Below, piece after piece: positions 1 through 9,133 of a stretch of DNA of 64,000 nt. The stretch lies in NCBI GenBank assembly GCA_024235855.1, contig JACKLN010000014.1, forward strand, positions 1 to 64,000. Direction: 5' to 3'. The notes beneath the pieces are model-generated. The model was not told where the DNA came from. It did not search any database and was given only the letters and a program-made list of their open reading frames with translations. How positions within the stretch are numbered: position 1 is the stretch's first letter; the number at the start of each line of letters is the position of its first letter. The stretch comes from Burkholderiaceae bacterium. Lineage in GTDB: Bacteria > Pseudomonadota > Gammaproteobacteria > Burkholderiales > Burkholderiaceae_C. The position numbers and the translations under genes were made by a program.

Positions 1-105
1 TCGGACACCGAGATCGCCGCCGTGATCACCTACACGAAGAATTCGTGGAGCAACCAGACCGGCAAGCTCGTGCAGCCTGCCGAGATCGTGGCTGCCCGCA
101 AGTAA
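1..105 (+). CDS. coxB: cytochrome c oxidase subunit II, C-terminal fragment
   Basis: The first 105 bases are an open frame ending in TAA that encodes the last 34 residues of a larger protein cut by the window edge. The end reads ITYTKNSWSN followed by a short tail with Pro-Ala-Glu-Ile. A segment of this kind (an Ala-Ala-Val-Ile-Thr-Tyr-x-x-Asn-x-Trp-x-Asn stretch) is typical of the extreme C-terminus of proteobacterial subunit II, or of a fused cytochrome c tail following the CuA domain. Position directly before ctaD supports the assignment. The CuA ligands and membrane helices lie outside the window, so they cannot be checked. The upstream partner of the operon is therefore inferred from context. 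Confidence 0.85.
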   Translation, partial: SDTEIAAVITYTKNSWSNQTGKLVQPAEIVAARK

Positions 106-130
106 TCCAGCATCCGCCCAGGAGAATCGC

Positions 131-1771
131 ATGAGTGCAGTCCTCGACCACCACGGCGGTCACGCGCACGACGACCACGCGCACGACCATCACCCGACCG
201 GCTGGCGCCGCTGGGTCTTCGCGACGAACCACAAGGACATCGGCACGATGTACCTGTTGTTCTCGTTCACGATGCTGATGATCGGCGGCGTGCTGGCGCT
301 GGGCATCCGCGCCGAGCTGTTCCAGCCCGGCCTGCAGTACGTGAACCCGCAGCTGTTCAACCAGCTGACCACGATGCACGGCCTGATCATGGTGTTCGGC
401 GCCATCATGCCGGCGTTCGTTGGCTTCGCGAACTGGATGATCCCGCTGCAGATCGGTGCCGCGGACATGGCCTTCGCGCGCATGAACAACCTCAGCTTCT
501 GGCTGATGATCCCGGCGGCGCTGATGCTGGTGGGTTCGTTCTTCATGCCCGGCGGTGCGCCGGCGGCCGGCTGGACGCTCTACGCGCCGCTGACGCTGCA
601 GATGGGTCCGTCGATGGACGCAGGCATCTTCGCGATGCACATCCTCGGCGCCAGCTCCATCATGGGCTCGATCAACATCATCGTCACCATCCTGAACATG
701 CGCGCGCCCGGCATGACGCTGATGAAGATGCCGCTGTTCTGCTGGACCTGGCTGATCACGGCCTACCTGCTGATCGCGGTGATGCCGGTGCTGGCCGGCG
801 CGATCACGATGACGCTGACCGACCGCCACTTCGGCACCAGCTTCTTCAACCCGGCCGGTGGCGGTGACCCGGTGATGTACCAGCACATCTTCTGGTTCTT
901 CGGTCACCCCGAGGTCTACATCATGATCCTGCCGGCGTTCGGCATCGTCAGCGCCATCATCCCGGCCTTCTCGCGCAAGAAGCTGTTCGGCTATGCGTCG
1001 ATGGTCTACGCCACGGCGTCGATCGCGATCCTGTCCTTCATCGTCTGGGCGCACCACATGTACACGACCGGCATGCCGGTCACGGGCCAGCTGTTCTTCA
1101 TGTACGCGACGATGCTGATCGCGGTGCCCACGGGCGTGAAGATCTTCAACTGGCTGGCCACGATGTGGAAGGGCGAGATGACTTTCGAGGTGCCGATGCT
1201 GTGGGCGGTCGGCTTCCTGTTCGTGTTCTCGATGGGCGGTTTCACCGGCCTGATCCTGGCCATGGCGCCGATCGACATCCAGTTGCAGGACACCTACTAC
1301 GTGGTGGCGCACTTCCACTACGTGCTGGTGGCCGGCTCGCTGTTCGCGCTGTTCGCCGGCGTGTACTACTGGGGCCCGAAGTGGACCGGCGTGATGTTCT
1401 CCGAGACGCGCGGCAAGATCCACTTCTGGGGCTCGCTGATCTTCTTCAACGTCACCTTCTTCCCGATGCACTTCCTCGGCCTGGCCGGCATGCCGCGCCG
1501 CTACGCCGACTACCCGATGCAGTTCGCCGACTTCAACGCGATCGCCTCGGTGGGTGCCTTCGGATTCGGTCTGATGCAGGTCTACTTCTTCGTCTTCGTC
1601 GTGCTGCCGATGATGCAGGGCAAGGGCGAGAAGGCGCCGCAGCGCCCCTGGAACGACCCGGACGGCCGTGGCGCCGAGGGCCTGGAGTGGGAAGTGCCGT
1701 CGCCGGCGCCCTGGCACACCTTCGAAACCCCGCCGAAGCTCGACGCGACCGCAACCAAGGTCGTCGGCTGA
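131..1771 (+). CDS. ctaD: aa3-type cytochrome c oxidase subunit I
   Basis: Catalytic heme-copper subunit (546 aa) that reduces O2 to water and pumps protons in the inner membrane. The heme a/a3 and CuB ligands are all present: H83 (heme a), H259 in GHPEVY with the cross-linked Tyr two residues after Glu261, the His308-His309 pair, and H394/H396 in AHFHY. K337 (TGVKIF) marks the K channel, and D112 with N121 the D channel, so this is a canonical A1-type pump. The N-terminal 21 residues are unusually His/Asp-rich (seven or more His), possibly a weak metal-binding extension. The ATG has a good Shine-Dalgarno AGGAGA at 120-125. It sits 25 nt behind coxB and heads the assembly-factor series that follows. 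Confidence 0.98.
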   Translation: MSAVLDHHGGHAHDDHAHDHHPTGWRRWVFATNHKDIGTMYLLFSFTMLMIGGVLALGIRAELFQPGLQYVNPQLFNQLTTMHGLIMVFGAIMPAFVGFANWMIPLQIGAADMAFARMNNLSFWLMIPAALMLVGSFFMPGGAPAAGWTLYAPLTLQMGPSMDAGIFAMHILGASSIMGSINIIVTILNMRAPGMTLMKMPLFCWTWLITAYLLIAVMPVLAGAITMTLTDRHFGTSFFNPAGGGDPVMYQHIFWFFGHPEVYIMILPAFGIVSAIIPAFSRKKLFGYASMVYATASIAILSFIVWAHHMYTTGMPVTGQLFFMYATMLIAVPTGVKIFNWLATMWKGEMTFEVPMLWAVGFLFVFSMGGFTGLILAMAPIDIQLQDTYYVVAHFHYVLVAGSLFALFAGVYYWGPKWTGVMFSETRGKIHFWGSLIFFNVTFFPMHFLGLAGMPRRYADYPMQFADFNAIASVGAFGFGLMQVYFFVFVVLPMMQGKGEKAPQRPWNDPDGRGAEGLEWEVPSPAPWHTFETPPKLDATATKVVG

Positions 1772-1781
1772 GGTGGACACG

Positions 1782-1895
1782 ATGGACGAACGCCAGCGCA
1801 AGGCCAATGTCCGCCTGGGGTTGATCCTGGCCTCGGTGGCGCTGGTCTTCGCGCTGGGCTTCGTGGCCAAGATCGCCTTCCTGGGGCCGAACTGA
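1782..1895 (+). CDS. cytochrome oxidase small assembly protein (CoxSAP-like)
   Basis: A 37-residue protein starting MDERQRKANV and containing one hydrophobic segment (about residues 12-33), ending in GPN. Tiny single-helix proteins of this type lie between ctaD and ctaG in betaproteobacteria and are annotated as cytochrome oxidase small assembly proteins. Their exact role is not known to me. It starts 10 nt after ctaD and stops 7 nt before ctaG, so it is surely co-transcribed. No cysteine or histidine is present, so a direct copper role is unlikely. A role stabilising CtaG or subunit I is inference from position only. Confidence 0.8.
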   Translation: MDERQRKANVRLGLILASVALVFALGFVAKIAFLGPN

Positions 1896-1902
1896 GCCGA
1901 CC

Positions 1903-2541
1903 ATGTCCGAGCGCGAGCCCACCTCCACGGTCGCCGCCGTCGGCACCGACAACCGCCGCATGCTGGGCAAGCTGGCGGTGATCGTGGTGCTGATGTTCGG
2001 CTTCGGCTACGCGCTGGTGCCGATGTACCGCGCCATCTGCGATGCGCTGGGCATCAACGTGCTGTCGGTGTCGGAACAGCGCATCTCGCAGGGCTGGCTG
2101 GGCGGCAGCAAGGCGGGGCGCAACACGCAGGTCGACAGCACGCGCACGATCACCGTGGAGTTCGACGCGAACGCGCGTGGCCCGTGGGACTTCAAGCCGG
2201 CGGTGTCGTCGCTGCAGGTGCACCCGGGTGAACTGGCGACCGTGATGTACACCTTCCGCAACGTGCAGAACCGGACGATGGCCGCCCAGGCCATTCCCAG
2301 CTATGCGCCACGGCAGGCCGCGCCGCACTTCACCAAGCTGGAGTGCTTCTGCTTCAACGAGTACGTGCTGCAGCCGGGCGAGGCCAAGGAATGGCCCGTG
2401 GTCTTCGTCATCGACCCCAAGCTGCCGAAGGACGTCACCACCATCACGCTGTCCTACACCTTCTTCGAGGTCGGCGGCAAGGTGCCGGCCGCGCCCGAGG
2501 GCGGTCTGGCCCGCGCACCGGCGGACGGAGCGCGCCTGTGA
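1903..2541 (+). CDS. ctaG: cytochrome c oxidase assembly protein CtaG (Cox11)
   Basis: Copper chaperone of 212 aa that delivers Cu to the CuB site of subunit I. One N-terminal membrane helix (about 22-42) is followed by a membrane-proximal Cys46 and a periplasmic immunoglobulin-like domain. The diagnostic CFCF copper motif is at C148/C150 (LECFCFNEY). Length matches the Cox11/CtaG family. It overlaps the next gene by 4 nt (stop TGA within GTGA), so translation is coupled. Placement between subunits I and III is the usual proteobacterial arrangement. Confidence 0.97.
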   Translation: MSEREPTSTVAAVGTDNRRMLGKLAVIVVLMFGFGYALVPMYRAICDALGINVLSVSEQRISQGWLGGSKAGRNTQVDSTRTITVEFDANARGPWDFKPAVSSLQVHPGELATVMYTFRNVQNRTMAAQAIPSYAPRQAAPHFTKLECFCFNEYVLQPGEAKEWPVVFVIDPKLPKDVTTITLSYTFFEVGGKVPAAPEGGLARAPADGARL

Positions 2542-2768
2542 CGCAGGACCTTAAACAGGCGGCACAGCGCCCTCTGTCCTTCGGGCAGACGGTCAAGGCG
2601 GTGGCCTGGTCCTTCATCGGCCTGCGCAAGGGCGCGGGCTACCAGCAGGACATCCAGAAACTCAACCCGGTGCACGTGATCGTCGCCGGCATCATCGGCG
2701 CGGTGTTGTTCGTGCTGACCCTGGTGCTCATCGTGCGCTGGGTGATCAGCAGCGGCGTGGCCGGCTGA
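2538..2768 (+). CDS. DUF2970 small membrane protein
   Basis: A 76-residue protein read from the GTG that overlaps the ctaG stop codon. The N-terminal half carries an amphipathic stretch (SFGQTVKAVAWSFIGLRKG) followed by a conserved-looking KLNPVHVI segment, then one membrane helix at about 51-72. This is the DUF2970 family, which in Burkholderiales accompanies cytochrome oxidase genes. No catalytic or metal-binding residues are visible. Function is unknown; a role in oxidase assembly or stability is inferred only from the operon. No ATG occurs early enough, so the GTG start is well supported by the coupling. Confidence 0.8.
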   Translation: MTQDLKQAAQRPLSFGQTVKAVAWSFIGLRKGAGYQQDIQKLNPVHVIVAGIIGAVLFVLTLVLIVRWVISSGVAG

Positions 2769-2814
2769 CACCTTTCAAAGACAATCGGATTTCGCTTCGA
2801 GGAGAGAACGTTCC

Positions 2815-3699
2815 ATGGCGGCCACGACCCCTGCGGGCAGCACCCCGTACTACTTCGTCCCCGGTCCATCGCGCCACCCGGCGATGGTGGCGCTGGGCAT
2901 GTTCTTCGTCATCCTCGGTGCCGGCCAATGGGTCAATGGCGCCGGCTGGGGTGCGTATTCGCTGCTGCTGGGCGTGGTGATCTGGCTCAGCGTGCTGTTC
3001 CAGTGGTTCCGCGACGCCATCGCCGAGAGCGAGGGCGGGCTGTACTCCGACCGCATCGACGTCAGCTTCCGCTGGAGCATGAGCTGGTTCATCTTCTCGG
3101 AGGTGATGTTCTTCGCCGCCTTCTTCGGCGCGCTGTACTGGGCCCGCGTGCACGCGCTGCCCATGCTCGGCAACCTGGATCACCAGATCCTGTGGCCCGA
3201 CTTCAAGGCGATCTGGCCCAGCGCGGGTGGCGGGGCCACTGCGTCGCCGGCCGGCACCGTCGAGCCGTTTCAGACCATGGGCCCGTGGCCGCTGCCGACG
3301 ATCAACACCGCGCTGCTGCTGACCTCCGGCCTGACGCTGACGATCGCGCACCACGCGCTGATCGCCAACCAGCGTGCGAAGACGATCTTCTGGATGTGGA
3401 TCACCGTGATCCTGGGCGCCACCTTCGTCGGCGTGCAGGCCTACGAGTACATGCACGCCTACCGTGACCTGAACCTCAAGCTCAGCTCCGGCATCTTCGG
3501 CAGCACCTTCTTCATGCTCACCGGCTTCCACGGTTTCCACGTGCTGGTCGGCATGCTGATGCTGCTCTTCATCACGCTGCGCCTGATGAAGGGCCACTTC
3601 ACGCCGCAACGTCATTTCGGCTTCGAAGGGGCCGCCTGGTACTGGCACTTCGTGGACGTGGTCTGGCTGGGCCTGTACTTCCTCGTGTACTGGCTCTGA
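2815..3699 (+). CDS. ctaE: cytochrome c oxidase subunit III
   Basis: Core membrane subunit of 294 aa without redox centres. It stabilises subunit I and supports sustained proton uptake. About seven hydrophobic helices are visible, including the helix with SEVMFFAAFFGALYW that carries the conserved acidic residue, and the family's FHGFHVLVG and WYWHFVDVVWL segments near the C-terminus. Compared with mitochondrial subunit III it has a longer loop at about residues 117-160 (rich in Gly/Ala/Pro), common in this bacterial group. The ATG follows a strong Shine-Dalgarno (AGGAGA, 2800-2805). A clear hairpin terminator lies 18 nt after the stop, so the coxB-ctaE transcript probably ends here. Confidence 0.97.
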   Translation: MAATTPAGSTPYYFVPGPSRHPAMVALGMFFVILGAGQWVNGAGWGAYSLLLGVVIWLSVLFQWFRDAIAESEGGLYSDRIDVSFRWSMSWFIFSEVMFFAAFFGALYWARVHALPMLGNLDHQILWPDFKAIWPSAGGGATASPAGTVEPFQTMGPWPLPTINTALLLTSGLTLTIAHHALIANQRAKTIFWMWITVILGATFVGVQAYEYMHAYRDLNLKLSSGIFGSTFFMLTGFHGFHVLVGMLMLLFITLRLMKGHFTPQRHFGFEGAAWYWHFVDVVWLGLYFLVYWL

Positions 3700-3717
3700 G
3701 GCCCAGTGCCCGGAACG

Positions 3718-3745
3718 AGCGCCGCCGCGGGCGGCGCTTTGTTTT
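3718..3745 (+). terminator. intrinsic terminator after ctaE
   Basis: Perfect 9-bp GC stem AGCGCCGCC (3718-3726) / GGCGGCGCT (3730-3738) with a GCG loop, followed on the + strand by TTTGTTTTT. This is a classical Rho-independent terminator for the oxidase structural genes. It also lies just beyond the stop of the convergent DUF2909 gene. Confidence 0.85.
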
Positions 3746-3751
3746 TCCGAC

Positions 3752-3973
3752 TCAGGGGCCGATGGGCACGCCGCCTGGTTTCACCCACCCCATGTACCAA
3801 GACAGCAGCACGAACAGGAACAGGGCGATGGACAGCGCCACGCGAAGCGCCAGCGCCCGCGCCATCGGCCGGTTGGTGTCGTCGGGCGAGCGGCCCTTGC
3901 GCAGCATCAGCAGGCCGGCACCGGCCAGGGCGCCGAGCACGGCCACCAGCATCACGACGATGATCGTTTTCAT
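3752..3973 (-). CDS. DUF2909 twin-transmembrane small protein
   Basis: A 73-residue protein with two membrane helices (about 3-23 and 43-65) separated by a short basic loop (RKGRSPDDTNRP). This matches the DUF2909/twin-transmembrane family commonly found between the subunit III gene and SURF1. It is the only gene of the oxidase locus read leftward, converging on ctaE across the terminator. Its start lies 27 nt from the SURF1 start, so the two are divergently transcribed from a very short region. Function is unknown. Confidence 0.8.
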   Translation of the reverse strand: MKTIIVVMLVAVLGALAGAGLLMLRKGRSPDDTNRPMARALALRVALSIALFLFVLLSWYMGWVKPGGVPIGP

Positions 3974-4000
3974 CGGGCCGGATTATCCGCCGGGGGGGCG

Positions 4001-4720
4001 ATGAGCCGCTGGCGCCGGGCCTTGCTGCTGGTGGCCACGGTGGGCGGCGTTGTGCTGACCGCCCGCCTGGGCGTCTGGCAACTCGATCGGGCCGCGCAGA
4101 AGGAGGCGCTGCAAGCCGCCATCATGGTCCGCGGCAACGAAGCGCCGTTGCAGGGTGCCGCCGCGTTGGCCACCACCCCATCGGCCGCCGAAACGCAGGA
4201 GCATCGGCGGGCCACGGTGGCGGGCACATGGCTGCCGGCGCTGACCGTGCACCTCGACAACCGCCAGATGGACGGCCGGCCCGGCTTCTTCGTGCTGACG
4301 CCGCTGGCGCTGGACGATGGCACGGCGTTGATGGTGCAGCGCGGCTGGCGCCCCCGCGACTTCGAGGACCGAGCACGCCTGGCGCCCCTGCACACGCCGG
4401 AGGGCCGGGTGACCCTGGAGGGGCGCTTGGCCCGTGGCGTGGCGCGGTTGTATGCCTTCGACGGCGCGGACGCCGGCCCGATCCGGCAGAATCTCGACCT
4501 GTCGTCCTTCGCCATCGAGAGCGGCTTGCGGCTGCGTCCGCTGCTGCTGCTGCAGAGTTCGCCGGCCGACGACGGCTTGCGTCGCGATTGGCCCTTGCCC
4601 GCGGTCGACGTGCACAAGCACTACGGCTACGCCTTCCAGTGGTTCGCGCTCTGCGCGCTGATCCTTGCCCTGCATGTCTGGTTCCGAGTCCTCCGCCCCC
4701 GCTGGGCAAGCCGCACCTGA
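4001..4720 (+). CDS. SURF1-family cytochrome oxidase assembly protein
   Basis: Assembly factor of 239 aa that helps insert heme a into subunit I. It has the expected two-helix topology: an N-terminal helix (about 6-24, ending RLGVWQLDRA, the family's conserved Gly-x-Trp-Gln-x-x-Arg-like motif) and a C-terminal helix (about 207-228) after the conserved HYGYAFQWF, with a soluble domain between that contains VQRGWRPRDF. Start is the first ATG after the divergent DUF2909 gene. The end overlaps the following SCO-like gene if that gene uses the ATG at 4674. Confidence 0.93.
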   Translation: MSRWRRALLLVATVGGVVLTARLGVWQLDRAAQKEALQAAIMVRGNEAPLQGAAALATTPSAAETQEHRRATVAGTWLPALTVHLDNRQMDGRPGFFVLTPLALDDGTALMVQRGWRPRDFEDRARLAPLHTPEGRVTLEGRLARGVARLYAFDGADAGPIRQNLDLSSFAIESGLRLRPLLLLQSSPADDGLRRDWPLPAVDVHKHYGYAFQWFALCALILALHVWFRVLRPRWASRT

Positions 4721-5381
4721 AGCCCTGAGCTTCACCGTGCATTCGATGCCGCAGCCGTCGCTGGCGGACCGCCGTTCGCGCGTGCTCGGCGGCCGTCTGC
4801 GGCTGCTGCTCGTGCTGCTGGCCTGCGCGGCCCCGGTCGTCGCCTCGTACTTCACCTACTACGTGATCCGGCCGGAAGGCCGCACCAACTACGGCACCCT
4901 GATCCAGCCGTCCCGCGGGTGGCCGGCGGACCTGACCCTGCAGGCCCTCGATGGCTCGGCGGTTGCGCCGGCGGCGCTGCGTGGCCAGTGGCTGCTGGTC
5001 ACCGTGGGTGACGCTGCCTGCAACCCCGCCTGCGAGCAGCATCTGTACATGCAGCGCCAGTTGCGCGAGATGCTGGGGCGCGAGCGCGACCGCGTCGACC
5101 GCGTCTGGCTGATCACCGACGGCGGAACCCCGGCCGCGGCGCTGCGAGAAGCCGTCGAAGCCACGGGCTCCGTCTGGATGCTGCGCGTGGACCGGGCTGC
5201 GGTGGCGCGCTGGCTGATGCCCGCGGACGGGCACGCCCTGGGCGACCACCTCTACGTCGTCGACCCGATGGGCGAATGGATGATGCGCATGCCCGCCGAC
5301 CCGTCGCCGCAGAAGGTCAAGCGCGACCTCGACCGGCTGTTGCGCGCCTCGTCGTCCTGGGACCGGGCCGGTCGGGAGTGA
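4674..5381 (+). CDS. membrane-anchored SCO-like thioredoxin-fold protein
   Basis: A 235-aa protein with one N-terminal helix (about 41-62) and a periplasmic thioredoxin-like domain. It keeps a Cys-x3-Cys pair (CNPAC, residues 116-120) and a downstream His192 in DHLYVVDPMGEW. That is the same spacing logic as the copper-binding Cys/Cys/His triad of SCO proteins. It is too divergent to be called Sco1 by eye, and the true Sco1 is encoded at 7435. In this position Burkholderiales often carry a gene of unassigned function. The start is uncertain: ATG 4674 overlaps SURF1 by 47 nt, and ATG 4746 would give 211 aa. A role in CuA maturation or in keeping oxidase cysteines reduced is inference. Confidence 0.75.
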   Translation: MSGSESSAPAGQAAPEALSFTVHSMPQPSLADRRSRVLGGRLRLLLVLLACAAPVVASYFTYYVIRPEGRTNYGTLIQPSRGWPADLTLQALDGSAVAPAALRGQWLLVTVGDAACNPACEQHLYMQRQLREMLGRERDRVDRVWLITDGGTPAAALREAVEATGSVWMLRVDRAAVARWLMPADGHALGDHLYVVDPMGEWMMRMPADPSPQKVKRDLDRLLRASSSWDRAGRE

Positions 5382-5385
5382 CGCC

Positions 5386-6519
5386 ATGGACGCCAGCGTG
5401 CCCGTCGTCGACCTTGCCCCCGCGGTGCAACTCCTTGCGCTCGCGCTGCTGCTGGCGTTGCTCCCGCTGTCGTGGTGGTGGCTGCGTCAGCGCCGCAGCC
5501 ACCCGCGCGCCCGTATCGCCGCACTGACGGCGCTGACGCTGTTCCTGACCTTCGACCTCATCGTCTTCGGTGCCTTCACACGGCTGACCGATTCCGGCCT
5601 CGGCTGCCCGGATTGGCCCGGGTGCTACGGCAGTGCCAGCCCGCTCGGTGCCCACGAGGAGATCCACGCCGCGCAGACGGCCATGCCCACCGGCCCGGTC
5701 ACGTTCTCGAAGGCCTGGATCGAGATGATCCACCGCTACCTGGCGATGACCGTCGGCGCATTGATCCTGGTGTTGGCGGCGTTCTCGTGGACGGCCCGGC
5801 GCGACCTCCCTCATTCCCCGTGGTGGGCGACGGCGACGCTGGCCTGGGTGGTCGTGCAAGGTCTCTTCGGCAAGTACACGGTCACGCTCAAGCTCTACCC
5901 GGCCATCGTCACGCTGCACCTGATCGGCGGCCTCGTGCTGCTGGCGCTGCTGGTTCACCAACACGCACGCTTCCGTGCATCGCCGCTGCCGGCCGACGGG
6001 CTGCTGCGTCGCGGACTGCTGGCCGGCCTGGGGATCGTCGGGGTGCAGGTGGCATTGGGCGGCTGGGTCAGCACCAACTATGCGGTGCTCGCCTGCAGCG
6101 GCTTTCCCACCTGCAACGGGCAATGGTGGCCGCAGGCGGACTTCGAGGCCGGCTTCACGCTGCTGCGCCACCTGGGCCACGACGGCGCCGGCGGGCTGAT
6201 CGAGTTCCCGGCCCTGGTGGCCATCCACTTCGTGCACCGCCTGTTCGCGCTGGTCGTCACGGCGGTGCTGGCCTGGCTGGTCTGGCGTCTGGCCCGCGCC
6301 GGCGCCCGCAACGAAGCCCGCGTGCTCGGGGCCTTGCTGGCGCTTCAGATCGCCAGCGGGCTGTCCAACGTCGTGCTCGGCTGGCCACTGCTGGCGGCCC
6401 TGGGCCATACCGCCGGCGCGGCAGCCCTGGTCGGGTGGCTGGTGCACCTGCACGCGCGGGTCAGCCTGGGAACGTCGGAGGCCCCACATGGGGCCGCGCT
6501 GCGCCCCGCGGTGGCCTGA
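5386..6519 (+). CDS. ctaA: heme A synthase (COX15/CtaA)
   Basis: Integral membrane enzyme (377 aa, about eight helices) that oxidises the methyl group of heme O to give heme A. Conserved heme-ligand histidines are in EMIHRY (H116), TLHLIGG, AIHFVHR and LGHTAG. Two Cys pairs are visible: C74/C80 in GCPDWPGC and a second in CSGFPTC, the pattern of Cys-containing COX15 proteins. It begins 4 nt after the SCO-like gene. Together with ctaB it supplies heme A to the oxidase encoded upstream. Confidence 0.96.
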   Translation: MDASVPVVDLAPAVQLLALALLLALLPLSWWWLRQRRSHPRARIAALTALTLFLTFDLIVFGAFTRLTDSGLGCPDWPGCYGSASPLGAHEEIHAAQTAMPTGPVTFSKAWIEMIHRYLAMTVGALILVLAAFSWTARRDLPHSPWWATATLAWVVVQGLFGKYTVTLKLYPAIVTLHLIGGLVLLALLVHQHARFRASPLPADGLLRRGLLAGLGIVGVQVALGGWVSTNYAVLACSGFPTCNGQWWPQADFEAGFTLLRHLGHDGAGGLIEFPALVAIHFVHRLFALVVTAVLAWLVWRLARAGARNEARVLGALLALQIASGLSNVVLGWPLLAALGHTAGAAALVGWLVHLHARVSLGTSEAPHGAALRPAVA

Positions 6520-6541
6520 CCGCCAGGAAAATCTCGAGGCC

Positions 6542-7447
6542 ATGTCCACCACCGCCGTCACCACACCGCCCGCCGGCTCGCGCTGGAGCCAGTACGTGGC
6601 CCTGACCAAGCCGCGGGTGATCCAACTCATCGTCTTCTGCGCGCTGATCGGCATGCTGCTGGCCGAGCCCGGCTGGCCCGATTGGACGGCCGTCGGTCTG
6701 GCCTGTGCAGGCATCTGGCTGGTGGCCAGCGCGGCGGCGGCGTTCAACTGCCTGGTCGAGCAGCAGATCGACCGCCGCATGGCGCGCACCGCCTGGCGGC
6801 CCACGGCCAAGGGCGAACTGAGCACCATGCAGGCGCTGCTGTTTTCCACGCTGCTGTGCGCCGCGGGCTGCGCCTTGCTGGTCTGGGGCGTCAATGCATT
6901 GACGATGTGGCTGACCCTGGCCACCTTCGTGGGCTACGCCATCGTCTACACGGTGGTGCTCAAGCCGCTGACGCCGCAGAACATCGTCATCGGTGGTGCG
7001 TCGGGTGCCATGCCGCCGGTGTTGGGTTGGGCCGCCATCCGCGGCGACACCGGGCCCGAGGCGTGGATCCTGTTCCTGATCATCTTCCTCTGGACGCCGC
7101 CGCACTTCTGGGCGCTGGCGCTGTACCGCGCCGAGGACTACCGCCGTGCGGGCCTCCCGATGCTGCCGGTGACGCACGGCCCCGAGTTCACGCGGCTGCA
7201 GGTGCTGCTTTACACCCTGGTGCTGTTCGCCGCCACGCTGCTGCCCTTCATCCAGGGCATGAGCGGCGGGATCTACCTGGCCGCTGCCATCGTGCTCGGC
7301 GGCATGTTCATTGCCTACGGCTGGCAGCTCTGGCGCGACTACAGCGACGCGCTGGCGCGCCGCACCTTCCGATTCTCGATCTGGCACCTGTCGCTGCTGT
7401 TCGCGGCGCTGCTGCTCGACCATTACCTGATGCCATGGCTGTCCTGA
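6542..7447 (+). CDS. ctaB: protoheme IX farnesyltransferase (heme O synthase)
   Basis: UbiA-family prenyltransferase (301 aa, about nine helices) that farnesylates heme B to heme O, the substrate of ctaA. The prenyl-diphosphate motif is FNCLVEQQIDRRMARTAWRP and the second family motif is around GGASGAMPPVLGW. I chose ATG 6542 (MSTTAVTTPP), which follows an AGGAAA/GAGG region. An ATG at 6488 would overlap the end of ctaA and add 18 unconserved residues. The 3' end overlaps the sco gene by 13 nt. Confidence 0.95.
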   Translation: MSTTAVTTPPAGSRWSQYVALTKPRVIQLIVFCALIGMLLAEPGWPDWTAVGLACAGIWLVASAAAAFNCLVEQQIDRRMARTAWRPTAKGELSTMQALLFSTLLCAAGCALLVWGVNALTMWLTLATFVGYAIVYTVVLKPLTPQNIVIGGASGAMPPVLGWAAIRGDTGPEAWILFLIIFLWTPPHFWALALYRAEDYRRAGLPMLPVTHGPEFTRLQVLLYTLVLFAATLLPFIQGMSGGIYLAAAIVLGGMFIAYGWQLWRDYSDALARRTFRFSIWHLSLLFAALLLDHYLMPWLS

Positions 7448-8052
7448 AGATCCGTCGCGCTCTGTTGTGCGGTGCTGTCGCGTTGACGCTGGCCGGCTGC
7501 GACCAGATTGGCGGCGGCGGGGCACCGGCGTTCAAGTCGGTGGACATCACCGGCGCCGACTACGCCCGCGAACTGAACCTGCCCGATGCCGATGGTCAGG
7601 CGCGCTCGTTGGCGGACTTCCGCGGCAAGGTGGTGGTGGTCTTCTTCGGCTTCACGCAGTGCCCGGACGTCTGCCCGACGACGTTGGCGGAACTGGCGGC
7701 GGCCAAGCAACTGCTGGGGCCCGCCGGGGCCGACGTGCAGGGCATCTTCGTGTCGGTGGATCCGGCACGCGACACGCCGGCGGTGCTGAAATCCTATGTC
7801 GGCAGCTTCGGCACCGACATCGTCGCGCTGCATGGCAACGAGGACCAGATCAAGGCGGCGGCCAAGGCCTTCAAGGTCTACTACGCCAAGGTGCCCGGCA
7901 AGACCGAGACCACCTACACCATCGACCACACCGCAGCCAGCTACGTCTACGACCGCCAGGGCCGAGTGCGCCTGTTCACGCGCTACGGCACCGGGCCCGA
8001 GGCGCTGGCGCACGACCTGAAGATCCTGCTCGACGAGAAGCCGGCAAGCTGA
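7435..8052 (+). CDS. SCO1/SenC copper-chaperone lipoprotein
   Basis: A 205-aa lipoprotein (lipobox LAGC, Cys22) with a thioredoxin fold. It carries the copper-binding CPDVC pair (C76, C80) and His165 (DHTAASY), the full SCO triad used to metallate or reduce the CuA site of subunit II. The ATG lies inside the end of ctaB, so translation is coupled. This is the last gene of the oxidase biogenesis series and ends just before a perfect inverted repeat that likely terminates transcription. Confidence 0.95.
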   Translation: MAVLKIRRALLCGAVALTLAGCDQIGGGGAPAFKSVDITGADYARELNLPDADGQARSLADFRGKVVVVFFGFTQCPDVCPTTLAELAAAKQLLGPAGADVQGIFVSVDPARDTPAVLKSYVGSFGTDIVALHGNEDQIKAAAKAFKVYYAKVPGKTETTYTIDHTAASYVYDRQGRVRLFTRYGTGPEALAHDLKILLDEKPAS

Positions 8053-8059
8053 GCCTGGA

Positions 8060-8089
8060 CGCAAAACCGTCCCTGCGGACGGTTTTGCG
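8060..8089. terminator. bidirectional hairpin between sco and rpoH
   Basis: Perfect 13-bp inverted repeat CGCAAAACCGTCC (8060-8072) / GGACGGTTTTGCG (8077-8089) with a CTGC loop, placed 8 nt after the sco stop and between two convergent genes. There is a TTTT within each arm but no separate U-tract after the stem. It is best read as a two-way terminator, though an RNA-stability hairpin cannot be excluded. Confidence 0.65.
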
Positions 8090-8163
8090 CCTGGCGCAGC
8101 GGCTCGGCGTGCAAGCCCTGCCGTCGGAGAGCCCCGACGTGAACTCGCCCCTGTCGCCCGTCG

Positions 8164-9096
<933 letters not shown>

Positions 9097-9133
9097 GGGT
9101 TGTCGGATCCAGGTCAGCAACCGGAGTTCCAAG

